Positions 33,433-41,323 of a DNA stretch of 43,790 bases are shown piece by piece. The stretch is from Novipirellula herctigrandis (GTDB lineage Bacteria > Planctomycetota > Planctomycetia > Pirellulales > Pirellulaceae). The stretch spans positions 5,935,526 through 5,979,315 of the forward strand of contig SJPJ01000001.1 of assembly GCA_007859835.1 (NCBI GenBank). The letters run 5' to 3'. Under the pieces are notes generated by a model, which saw only the letters and a list, made by a program, of their open reading frames with translations, made no database searches and was not told where the DNA came from. The position numbers and the translations under genes were made by a program. Each line of letters opens with the position of its first letter. Within the stretch, counting starts at the first letter, position 1.

Positions 33433-33661
33433 TCTACGCATTTCTTCGGCTACCCTTTTTACTGGGCAACGCAGATTGTGCTGAATTCGCTCCGAAAACG
33501 CAACCCTCGGTGAAACCTTTTTCGGATCAGTCCAAATTGGGGCTTTATGAGTAGAATTCGTACTGTATCAATCACGCTTGCCATTTTGATTCACGACACT
33601 AGGTTGATGACACGGGGTCGACGATTCAAGGTTCGCCTTTTTTTTAGAGCCCAACCGCTGC

Positions 33662-34654
33662 ATGTTTTGCCAAATCACCCGAAAAGCGATGGCGACTGAG
33701 TTCGTTATCATGTTGCCGTCCGGGGCGGAATCGGTCGATGCGGCGGTCGAAGCGGCCGATTTGGTCGAAAAAATCGAATTGGATTTGAGCGTTTATCGGC
33801 CCGACAGTGAAATTTGTAAGGTCAATCGACTCGCCGCTGACCAACCCGTGGTCGTTTCGAACCCCACTTTTTCTCTCTTAGAACGTGCCATTGGATTGAG
33901 CGAAAGGACGGGGGGAGCGTTCGATATCACCGCAGGCCCCTTGATCGAAGCTTGGGGATTCACCAAGCGAAGCGGGCAAAAACCGAGCTCGGATGAAGTG
34001 AACGAGGCTCTTTCGCGTGTTGGTTATCGCCATTTGATGCTCGATCGCGATGCGCTTTCGGTCCGTTTCGCGGTCCCCTCGATGGCGATCAATTTGGGGG
34101 CGATCGGCAAGGGAGACGCTTTGGATCGGATGGCGGCTCATTTGAAAGCGAGAGGAGTCAACGATTTTCTGATTCACGGAGGAAACAGCAGTGTCATCGC
34201 ATCGGGGGACCAAGACCCAGGCAGTTCGATGGGATGGGCAATCGGATTGGCTCACCCCACAAAACCACAGCGACGGTTAGTCGGGCTGTGGCTAAAGGAT
34301 GCGGCACTAGCGACCAGTGGATCGGGAAAACAGTTTTTTCATCACCAAGGCCGCCGCTATGGCCATGTCATCGATCCCCGCACGGGCTATCCCGCGGGCG
34401 ATTTGCTGTCATTGACTATCGCGATCGACAACGCGACCGACGCGGACGCAATCGCGACTGCATTGTTTGTGTCAGGCGGTAAGGAAGTTCGCGACCATCA
34501 CGAGCGAGCCCCTTTTCCATTTGCCATTATGACGCGGGCTCGTGGTCAACAAGATGCAGTGAACATCGAAACACTCGGAGAGCCGCAATGGATTGAGCCG
34601 CCCAAGGGTGAATTGGACCAAACAGAGAAGCCGATCGTCTATCGAGGGGAGTAA
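33662..34654 (+). CDS. apbE: ApbE-like FAD:protein FMN transferase
   Basis: Attaches FMN covalently to Thr/Ser of target flavoproteins (for example Nqr/Rnf subunits) with FAD as donor. 330 aa. Motifs: KAMATEFVIML at the N-terminus, SVYRPDSEICKVNRLA, GGAFDITAGPLIEAWGF, MAINLGAIGKGDALDRMA, FLIHGGNSSVIASG, ALATSGSGKQFFHHQGRRYG with HVIDPRTGYP, and the metal-site DATDADAIATALFVSG-type segment (NATDADAIATALFV). No signal peptide or lipobox precedes the first motif, and no upstream start codon extends the frame, so this copy appears cytoplasmic, unlike the lipoprotein ApbE of proteobacteria. No partner flavoprotein is in the window. Confidence 0.92.
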   Translation: MFCQITRKAMATEFVIMLPSGAESVDAAVEAADLVEKIELDLSVYRPDSEICKVNRLAADQPVVVSNPTFSLLERAIGLSERTGGAFDITAGPLIEAWGFTKRSGQKPSSDEVNEALSRVGYRHLMLDRDALSVRFAVPSMAINLGAIGKGDALDRMAAHLKARGVNDFLIHGGNSSVIASGDQDPGSSMGWAIGLAHPTKPQRRLVGLWLKDAALATSGSGKQFFHHQGRRYGHVIDPRTGYPAGDLLSLTIAIDNATDADAIATALFVSGGKEVRDHHERAPFPFAIMTRARGQQDAVNIETLGEPQWIEPPKGELDQTEKPIVYRGE

Positions 34655-34837
34655 GTAACAGTGCTTATAGACCAACAGCATCATGATCACAGTGTGATCC
34701 GAAGCAAACAGTGCGATCCAGAACAATCCGCGACGGCAAATTTCATCTTTCAGGGTGCTGACTAAATGTGCTACCGTCTTCATGAACAACCATTACGGTG
34801 ATTCCTTTTTCGTTAACAGGTCGAATCTTTCCATCTC

Positions 34838-35380
34838 ATGATTGGCGAATACCGCGTAAGCCGATGCACTCGGCATTGTCATTCGTTAAACCGTCCGCTG
34901 GCTGAAGGCGAATGGTTCTATTCGGTCGTTTTGGAATCGGACGACGATTTCCTTCGTCAAGATTTTTCTGCCGAAAGCTGGCAAGGGCCTCCGGAGGGGA
35001 CTGTCGGGTGGTGGAAGAGCCGGATGCCACGAGCGGATGAAAAGAAGTTGGTTTTAGCGCCCACCGAAGTGCTAATCGATTTGCTACGGCAAATGGAAGC
35101 GTTCACGGAGAAGGCAAAGACACGCTATTTGTTGGCGTTGATGCTGATGCGGAAACGGTTGGTTCGTCCTTGTGAAAAAACGAAGGACGACGAAGGCGAT
35201 GAGGCCAAGTCGGACAAAGAAGTCATGCGAATTGAAGTGCTTGCCGATGGGTCGACGATGGATGTGACGATCACGGAAATCACACGATCGGAATCGGAAT
35301 CACTACGAGAAGAATTGAACGAGTTACTTTACTGTGAATGCGAAGCGGTTGCGGACGATGAAGACGAGAATTTAGGGTAG
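34838..35380 (+). CDS. hypothetical protein with an N-terminal Cys/His motif
   Basis: 180 aa. The N-terminus has Cys10, His13 and Cys14 in SRCTRHCHSLNRPLAEGEWF, followed by YSVVLESDDDFLRQDF, WQGPPEGTVGWWKSRMPRA, and a helical segment VLIDLLRQMEAF with YLLALMLMRKRLVR. The C-terminal third is acidic. From memory, similar proteins (Cys pair, 'GEGFYS', 'GTIGWWK..', then 'ALLL.RRR') occur widely in planctomycetes with no assigned function. The incomplete Cys/His set may be a zinc-ribbon remnant. It is followed after 156 bases by an exported LolA/LolB-like protein on the same strand; this neighbour pair may be functional. Confidence 0.7.
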   Translation: MIGEYRVSRCTRHCHSLNRPLAEGEWFYSVVLESDDDFLRQDFSAESWQGPPEGTVGWWKSRMPRADEKKLVLAPTEVLIDLLRQMEAFTEKAKTRYLLALMLMRKRLVRPCEKTKDDEGDEAKSDKEVMRIEVLADGSTMDVTITEITRSESESLREELNELLYCECEAVADDEDENLG

Positions 35381-35536
35381 CTATCGTGACCAGCTAGTTG
35401 AATTTCCAACGAGTAGAGTTAAGCGAGCAAATCCACGCTTTAGCGTGACTTGCTACGGGCGGCTGGCAAATGCCGCCTCAGAATGAAAACGCAAAATTAT
35501 ACTTACAACGAAACTTTGGCAGGAGGCCAAACGCGG

Positions 35537-36469
35537 ATGCGATCATTGCTGTGGATTGGAGTCCTGGTTGTCTGTTTCGTCTCTGGTGGAGCGACCTGTG
35601 CTCGGCATGAAGCGCCGATGCCTTTTCCGCCTCCGCCGTCTGTTCTCACCGATGCGCCGTCCATTGCGGAGTTGTCGGCGGTGGTCAACCGGACTGGCTC
35701 GGTTCAGCAATTGTCCACCAATACGGCAACTGTAGAAGTGTTGACCATGCCTAGCGTGCCGCGTTTGAGTGCAACCGTGAACTTGCAACGCGAGCGGCGC
35801 TTCCGAATGCGAGCCTCGTTACCAATTATGCTCGGAGCGGGAATGGACATGGGTAGCAATGACGAAGTTTTCTGGTTCGAAGTCCCTGAGGGGATGTCCA
35901 AGGTCCTCTACTATGCTGACCACGATCAATACAAACAGCAACTCAACCGTGCGGTCTTGCCCGTCGATCCGACATGGATCATGGACGCCTTGGGGTTGGT
36001 TCAACTTGATCCAGCGACCGTTGTTGCGGGGCCTGTCCTTCGCGACGATGGCAAACTTGAAGTTCGCTCCATCATGCAAATGCCCGATGGAATCTATCAA
36101 AAGGTGTGCTTCTTTGAAAAATCGGCTGGCTACGTTACGGATCAATTTTTGTATGCGCCCGACAACCGCTTAATCGCCAAGAGCAGCGCTACGAATCATC
36201 GGTACTATGACGAGCAACAATGTGCGTTACCGCATCGTGTGGAGATTAGCTTGACGCCAGCAGTTGGACCTCCGTTAGCGATGAAAATCGACATCGGTTC
36301 GTATACGGTCAATCAACTATTGACCGACGATCCGACCCTCTTTGTGATGCCGCAAACGGCTTCTCAAGCAGTTGACTTGACAACACTTTCGGCAAATGTT
36401 GCGCCACCGGTCGGTGCGTACACCGCGGAAAATAGCATCGCGACGCCGTTGCGCGGAACGATGCGGTAA
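35537..36469 (+). CDS. exported LolA/LolB-like (DUF4292-like) protein
   Basis: About 310 aa from the ATG at 35537, preceded by AGGAGG 10 bases upstream; in-frame ATGs at 35450 and 35483 give leaders without features. The signal sequence is RSLLWIGVLVVCFVSGGATC, with a possible but atypical lipobox Cys, and a Pro-rich spacer (MPFPPPPSV) follows. The rest is a predicted beta-rich fold: repeated strands such as LSATVNLQRERRFRMRAS, EVFWFEVPEGMSKVLYY, VCFFEKSAGYVTDQFLY and RVEISLTPAVGPPLAMKIDI. This pattern resembles lipoprotein-localisation (LolA/LolB) or DUF4292 proteins that handle lipids in the periplasm. The fold assignment is tentative. Confidence 0.6.
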   Translation: MRSLLWIGVLVVCFVSGGATCARHEAPMPFPPPPSVLTDAPSIAELSAVVNRTGSVQQLSTNTATVEVLTMPSVPRLSATVNLQRERRFRMRASLPIMLGAGMDMGSNDEVFWFEVPEGMSKVLYYADHDQYKQQLNRAVLPVDPTWIMDALGLVQLDPATVVAGPVLRDDGKLEVRSIMQMPDGIYQKVCFFEKSAGYVTDQFLYAPDNRLIAKSSATNHRYYDEQQCALPHRVEISLTPAVGPPLAMKIDIGSYTVNQLLTDDPTLFVMPQTASQAVDLTTLSANVAPPVGAYTAENSIATPLRGTMR

Positions 36470-36573
36470 CGGTGGTCAGCGGTAGCCATTTTCAATGGGA
36501 CTCGCGGCAACAAGGCTTAAGCCGGTGCCGTTCGTCACAGTGCCCGTAAGGAGGCACCGTATTTGCAAGGCGG

Positions 36574-37008
36574 TTACGGATTCTGCCTCGGTGCCACTGC
36601 CGGCAATGTCACAGCGGCCGATAAGGTCGAATTGCCTAGGAACCACTGAATTCCCAGTCCGACTTGATTGTAAGGGACGGAAACCGTCACTGTCACCGGA
36701 TCGAGGTCGGCAAGGATTTCCTCTTTCGTTTCCGGAGCAAACTCGATTGTATAGCCTTCGATTCCCGCTTCATCGAGTGACAAGTTGGCCATGTCGATTG
36801 CGTCTTGCTGCGTCATGTCGTCGAGCGAGTAGATTCGGCATCCGTTCATCGACGCTTCTTGCAACGCATGCTGAACCGTGAACGCTCGAGCCACTTCAAT
36901 GGAAACCATCAGAAGCATCACAACGGGCGGCAGGATGACCGCAAACTCGACGGCAGCGATCGCGCGACGAAGAAGCTTGTTTCGTGGCCATTTTCGTTGA
37001 AAAGCCAT
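36574..37008 (-). CDS. TadE-like pilus assembly protein (third in set)
   Basis: About 144 aa from the ATG at 37008, 7 bases after the stop of the VWA gene; an upstream in-frame start (37059) would overlap it. The N-terminal membrane segment reads AIAAVEFAVILPPVVMLLM, with the Glu at +5-like position of TadE pseudopilins, followed by IEVARAFTVQHALQEASMNG. The C-terminal part is a small soluble domain (VTVTVSVPYNQVGLGI). TadE/TadF proteins are minor pseudopilins of Flp/Tad pili. Two more Tad-type genes are directly upstream. Confidence 0.85.
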   Translation of the reverse strand: MAFQRKWPRNKLLRRAIAAVEFAVILPPVVMLLMVSIEVARAFTVQHALQEASMNGCRIYSLDDMTQQDAIDMANLSLDEAGIEGYTIEFAPETKEEILADLDPVTVTVSVPYNQVGLGIQWFLGNSTLSAAVTLPAVAPRQNP

Positions 37009-37015
37009 AGCGAGC

Positions 37016-38200
37016 CTATTGGACAAGAGTCGTGCGTTTGATTTCGTTTGCGATGTCACGAAAGGCCTTCGTCAGTTCGTCGGACAATTCGGCATCAACT
37101 CCGCGAGCATCAAAGTGTTTCCCACCTGTCGTCGTCGCAATCGCGGTCATCACGTCCACATCCGCCTCATCACCGAGGCTGATTGTATGGATTTCGATCC
37201 CCAACGATTCGGCATATTCAGCCATCGAGATTGCGTAGCAAGAAGCATCCGTTTCGGGTCGGTTTGCGTATCCGTCACTCATTAGTACCATGATCCCACG
37301 GGCATCATCGCGTATATTCGCATCCAAGTAGTGGGCCCCATCGCGGATGGATGCCCCTGTCGGCGTTGCGCCGTTGTACTTATCCGTCTGCAACGAACTT
37401 GAACTCAGTACGCTGTCGCGGAGGTAGTCAAAATCGTCGCTCAATTCGCCTTCGAGCACTCCGGCGAAGTCGGTCGAAGCTTCTTCGGGATTAGGGAATA
37501 GGCATGCCGGAGTCGCCGTGTACACGGTGCCGCTATGTCCTGCGGCAATGGGGTCATAGATTCCAATGATCGCGCCGTAGCCCATCACGCCGATTCGATC
37601 GTCGTTGGAAGAGTTTTCGATCACGGTGACAAACTGAGGAGACGCGTTTCGAAGAGCCTCGATTCGACCTTGCGAACCCATCGATTTTGATAAGTCGAGA
37701 ACCATCATGATGTCGAGTGGTTCGCTTGGCGCCGACGCAATCGCTTGACGCGGAATCGCAAGACTAGTTTGCCCAAAAATCTGGGCAAAGAAAAATTGTT
37801 CGCCTGATTGCGTTGCATGAACACTGATGGCAAAAGGATGGGGTGTCGAGGCGACAAAGACGCCTTCGTCTGCATCCCATTCACCCGCCTCGACAGCAAT
37901 CGCCTCGTCGGGCACACTCCCCAAGAAACCGACATCGTTAAGTTGGATGAACTTGGCTGCGGCATCCTTTGCCGCTTGGATATCGCTTGGATCTTTTTTG
38001 AGCTGTAAGCCACCCGCCAGCGCACCGGCGTCAACGGCCGATTGCATTTGGCTGCGGACCAATTGCATCCGATTCAAATCCACCGCAAAGGCAGCTATGC
38101 CCAACAGAATTGCCATGAAAAATGCAAACAGGACGATCGTTCCGCCGTGACGTTGTTTCGAAACGGAGGTCGAAAAAGGGCAAGTTTGGAAAGTTGTCAT
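37016..38200 (-). CDS. TadG-like protein with von Willebrand factor A domain
   Basis: 394 aa. The N-terminal Tad/TadG domain with a membrane segment (~22-40: GTIVLFAFFMAILLGIAAFA) is followed by VDLNRMQLVRSQMQSAVDAG, the hallmark of TadG N-termini. A VWA domain (~165-394) has the MIDAS motif MMVLDLSKSMGSQGR, with other metal-site residues in GATPTGASIRDG and VLMSDGYANRPETD. Likely anchored in the envelope and involved in Tad pilus function or adhesion. Its ATG overlaps the stop of the upstream TadE gene (ATGA), and another TadE gene follows after 7 bases, so the three form one operon. Confidence 0.88.
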   Translation of the reverse strand: MTTFQTCPFSTSVSKQRHGGTIVLFAFFMAILLGIAAFAVDLNRMQLVRSQMQSAVDAGALAGGLQLKKDPSDIQAAKDAAAKFIQLNDVGFLGSVPDEAIAVEAGEWDADEGVFVASTPHPFAISVHATQSGEQFFFAQIFGQTSLAIPRQAIASAPSEPLDIMMVLDLSKSMGSQGRIEALRNASPQFVTVIENSSNDDRIGVMGYGAIIGIYDPIAAGHSGTVYTATPACLFPNPEEASTDFAGVLEGELSDDFDYLRDSVLSSSSLQTDKYNGATPTGASIRDGAHYLDANIRDDARGIMVLMSDGYANRPETDASCYAISMAEYAESLGIEIHTISLGDEADVDVMTAIATTTGGKHFDARGVDAELSDELTKAFRDIANEIKRTTLVQ

Positions 38201-38670
38201 TTTTCAAGATCACCTTCTCGCGGCAAAATACAAGACGCTGTATAGGAGTAACCGGACAGAAAATGGGACATCGGGAGCCAGCTCATATCGGAAAAATCTG
38301 CCGAGATCCGAACCGTTACAGGGCTCCACTGGATTGCCGAGTCCAAGTCCATTGGTTCAATTTGAGTCGTAAAGGTCTCAATGCCAGCGGAATGAACCAG
38401 TTGGTCGATTTCGGATTCAACATCCTCCGAGGAGCTGTTTTTGAGAACCGCGATACGGCACCCACACCTAGCAGCCTCCTCTAGCACCTGAACTGCCATC
38501 ATTCCACGCCCGAATTCGACCGACGCAATCAGCAACACGAACATCGGGATCGCAACGATGGCGAACTCGACGACCGTGGCACCAAGACGTGACCGCACCT
38601 TTGAAGTGGGCCGCGCCGATGACTGGGATGTCGATGCTGGGGACGATATGCGTGAAGAAAAACGGGGCAT
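38197..38670 (-). CDS. TadE-like pilus assembly protein (first in set)
   Basis: About 157 aa from the ATG at 38670 (start uncertain; ATG at 38736 or TTG at 38781 are possible in the same frame). A Ser/Arg-rich N-terminus precedes the membrane segment GATVVEFAIVAIPMFVLLIA, which carries the TadE glutamate, then SVEFGRGMMAVQVLEEAARC and the soluble domain ending SYTASCILPREGD. Shares its stop codon region with the start of the VWA gene (ATGA overlap). A membrane-bound C39-like peptidase gene is upstream on the same strand. Confidence 0.85.
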   Translation of the reverse strand: MPRFSSRISSPASTSQSSARPTSKVRSRLGATVVEFAIVAIPMFVLLIASVEFGRGMMAVQVLEEAARCGCRIAVLKNSSSEDVESEIDQLVHSAGIETFTTQIEPMDLDSAIQWSPVTVRISADFSDMSWLPMSHFLSGYSYTASCILPREGDLEK

Positions 38671-38872
38671 GGGGTTCGGTTTAATCAGCGTGGGGACGTC
38701 GACTGCCGATGAATCGGCCAATCTCAACCGGCACATGTCGCCAAAGTGGTAACGTTCGCCGTACTGAAACGAATAAGCCAAGAAAAAAGAGTGAGCACAC
38801 GTTAGCCCTGGGGCAGATCGACGCAGGTGTGATTAAACGGATACTACAGGCCGATTGGATCGATTGTGCGGG

Positions 38873-39727
38873 CTATGGACCAAACCGAATCGCGTCGCCG
38901 TGCCACAGTACTTCTAGATTTTCTCGCGTCCAAAGTTCTCGTCCCACCGAGGGATCACCGATAACAAAGTGCCCTTGCGGTGTCCGCCCTAGCGCGACGA
39001 CGGTGTGTCCCAACCCAGGAATCCAGCCCCATTGGTCAGCGTACAGGGAAAGGTCGACACCAAATTCGGGAAGCTTGACCATGATCAACACAGGCCAATC
39101 GTCGTCGGACTCCAATTGATCGAGAGTCATTGAGACCGCTTGGACGTCGCGACCGTTTTGATTCGCCATTAGTTTGACGCCGCGATAGAGCCCCAGCGTT
39201 GGCGTGCCGCTTGAGTCCGTCAAGCATAGTGGAATGAGATCTTGCTCGGTCGCTTCGATGCCACCAGCACGCAAGAAGGTTGACGCCGCGGCGGGGCTGC
39301 AAGTTGCCCAAGACGTTTGTAGAGTGATTCCTTGGGCCAATTGGTGCCCGGCTGGCGTCGCTGGCCGAAGCCAAATTCCCAGGAATGGCCAAAGGCCCGC
39401 CAACACAGCGGCCAGGCCCAATAGCAACGATAGCCCGACACGACGCCAAAGCGGCGTTTGGGGTAGCCGAAACACCCAGCCGGCTGCAGCGGCAGCCAAC
39501 AGCGGCGTCCAGTTTGACCATTCGATCACCGCCGAGTTTTCGATCCATCGTGCCCAAAAAAGTCGGCCTGCCGCGTAGAACAAGAACGCGAACATTGCTG
39601 AAACGACGAGGGTAATCGCCAAAATTGGCTTCTGGCCTTCCTGCGGATAAAACCTCCCTCCGCAAACCAATCCAACCACAAGCGATAAACTAAGGATCGT
39701 TGCGGTGGCTATGCCGAGGTCGTCCAT
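38873..39727 (-). CDS. membrane protein with C39-like cysteine peptidase domain
   Basis: 284 aa. Four hydrophobic segments at ~5-24, 34-53, 72-87 and 97-120 form an N-terminal membrane part. A C39-type domain (~130-284) follows with Gln137 and catalytic Cys143 in LQTSWATCSPAAASTFLRA, His241 in IPGLGHTVVALGR and Asp258 in HFVIGDPSVG. C39 peptidases cleave leader peptides, often after GG, in ABC exporters; here there is no ATPase domain. It lies 200 bases upstream of the TadE-TadG-TadE genes on the same strand and may belong to the same transcript. A role in maturing an exported or pilus-associated peptide is inference. Confidence 0.82.
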   Translation of the reverse strand: MDDLGIATATILSLSLVVGLVCGGRFYPQEGQKPILAITLVVSAMFAFLFYAAGRLFWARWIENSAVIEWSNWTPLLAAAAAGWVFRLPQTPLWRRVGLSLLLGLAAVLAGLWPFLGIWLRPATPAGHQLAQGITLQTSWATCSPAAASTFLRAGGIEATEQDLIPLCLTDSSGTPTLGLYRGVKLMANQNGRDVQAVSMTLDQLESDDDWPVLIMVKLPEFGVDLSLYADQWGWIPGLGHTVVALGRTPQGHFVIGDPSVGRELWTRENLEVLWHGDAIRFGP

Positions 39728-39910
39728 AAAGTGATTTCAACGAGGTGGTGACGATTGGGGAGATGACAATTGCGATCGTAACGCGGCAATTCGGGCAACG
39801 CAATTTGCTTCCTAGATATTTTGCGCACCATTCCATCTACGCATGCAGTCTCGAAGTGGTGCTGTTCGGCTTGACCAAGTGATGTATCCTGAGGCTCCGC
39901 TGAATATCTT

Positions 39911-41323
39911 TTGACTCAAAATGAGATAACCTCGATCGCTACCAACGAGCCACGATCCACTCCCCATCCATCGGAAGATCACGAAGATGGAAACACCAAT
40001 GGTCGTCCAGCCAAAACTCGCTATCGGTGGATTCCGCAAATCGCCGCCGAGGAACGGGCTTGTGTCGCGTGGGCGTTTGCGTGGTTTTTCTTTATCTTAC
40101 TGAGCTATTTCACGGTGCGACCCATTCGTGAAACGATGGGGATCGAAGGGGGCACCGAACAGTTGCCCCATCTTTTCATGATTACGTTCCTAGCAACCTT
40201 GGCGGCAGTTCCGATCTATTCGGCGCTGGTTGCAAAGCTTCCCCGACGTTGGCTCGTTCGAGTGGTCTACCACTTTTTTGCTATCTGTTTGATCCTGTTT
40301 TGGATCTTCATGCAATGGGAATCGGAATCGGTCCGCATGTGGACCGCTCGCGTATTTTTTGTCTGGGTCAACGTGTTCGCCTTGTTTGCGACCAGCGTTT
40401 TTTGGAGCGTGCTGGCTGATTTATTTTCCAGCAATCAAGCAAAGCGGCTTTTCGGGCTAGTCGCTGCGGGTGGCACAACCGGTGCAATTGCTGGATCGCT
40501 GGTCACGACGTTGATCGCACCGCATCTATCGACCAGCAGTCTACTTTTGATGCCAGCACTGTTGCTCGAAGTGGGCTTGGGGTGCGCTTGGCGATTGGAG
40601 CGAAATTCGGCAAAGTTGGCCATGACTGGAACGCTGCAATCGAAACCGGTGCAAAATCAAGCAACCGGCGGAGGCGTTTTTACCGGTGTTGGCGCAGTCC
40701 TTCGCTCGCCATACTTGGCAGCGATTTGCCTGTTTCTTTTTTTGGTGCAACTCCTGGGAACCCAGCTGTACCTTCAACAAGCGAACATTGTAAACGACGC
40801 GATAAAGGATACCGCCTCACGGATTCAATTGTTTGCATCTCTTGACCTGGGCGTCCAGCTACTAACGCTCTTTGTGCAAACGGCTCTAGCGGGAGCAATC
40901 CTGCGACGGTTGGGAATCAGTTTTGCTCTAGCGATCTTACCGGTTGTGTACGGAATCGGCTTCATCCTATTAGCAACCGCACCATCCCTTTCCGTTATGG
41001 TGGCCTTGGTGATTGCATCGCGTGCGAGTGGTTACGGGATTACGGTTCCTGCACGCGAGGTTCTTTTTACGGTGGTAAGTCGCGAGCAAAAATACAAATC
41101 GAAGAACTTCATTGATACCGTCGTCCTCCGTGGCGGAGACGCCATCGCGGGGCAAGTCTTTCGTGGTTTGCAGGCGGTTGGCGTTACCATGACGGCCATC
41201 AATTGGTATGCAATTCCGCTGACGGCAGTTTGGTTCGTCACCGCATGGCGACTCGGCAAACGTCAGGAAACGCTCGCAGCAACCCAAACGCTCGCAATAC
41301 CCCAAGCAAGGGTTTCCCGATGA
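39911..41323 (+). CDS. MFS-type transporter related to nucleotide (NTT/Npt-like) carriers
   Basis: 470 aa with about 12 hydrophobic segments after a ~45-residue hydrophilic N-terminus. The first segment is WAFAWFFFILLSYFTVRPIR followed by ETMGIEGGTEQLPHLF, as in proteins annotated as Npt1/Npt2-type nucleotide transporters; further segments include VFWSVLADLFSSNQAKRLFG, AAGGTTGAIAGSLV and a late loop VVSREQKYKSKNFIDTVVLR with RGGDAIAGQVFRGL. Actual substrate unknown; free-living bacteria with such proteins do not normally import ATP. The start is TTG at 39911; no better in-frame start exists. The stop overlaps the start of the isomerase-like gene by ATGA, so the two are co-translated. Confidence 0.82.
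   Translation: MTQNEITSIATNEPRSTPHPSEDHEDGNTNGRPAKTRYRWIPQIAAEERACVAWAFAWFFFILLSYFTVRPIRETMGIEGGTEQLPHLFMITFLATLAAVPIYSALVAKLPRRWLVRVVYHFFAICLILFWIFMQWESESVRMWTARVFFVWVNVFALFATSVFWSVLADLFSSNQAKRLFGLVAAGGTTGAIAGSLVTTLIAPHLSTSSLLLMPALLLEVGLGCAWRLERNSAKLAMTGTLQSKPVQNQATGGGVFTGVGAVLRSPYLAAICLFLFLVQLLGTQLYLQQANIVNDAIKDTASRIQLFASLDLGVQLLTLFVQTALAGAILRRLGISFALAILPVVYGIGFILLATAPSLSVMVALVIASRASGYGITVPAREVLFTVVSREQKYKSKNFIDTVVLRGGDAIAGQVFRGLQAVGVTMTAINWYAIPLTAVWFVTAWRLGKRQETLAATQTLAIPQARVSR

Noticed and set aside
34685-34699. Inverted repeat gatcac-agt-gtgatc as a CRP-like operator
   Set aside because: The half-site spacing (3 nt) does not fit TGTGA-N6-TCACA, and it lies after the apbE stop codon without a promoter nearby. 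It may be chance.
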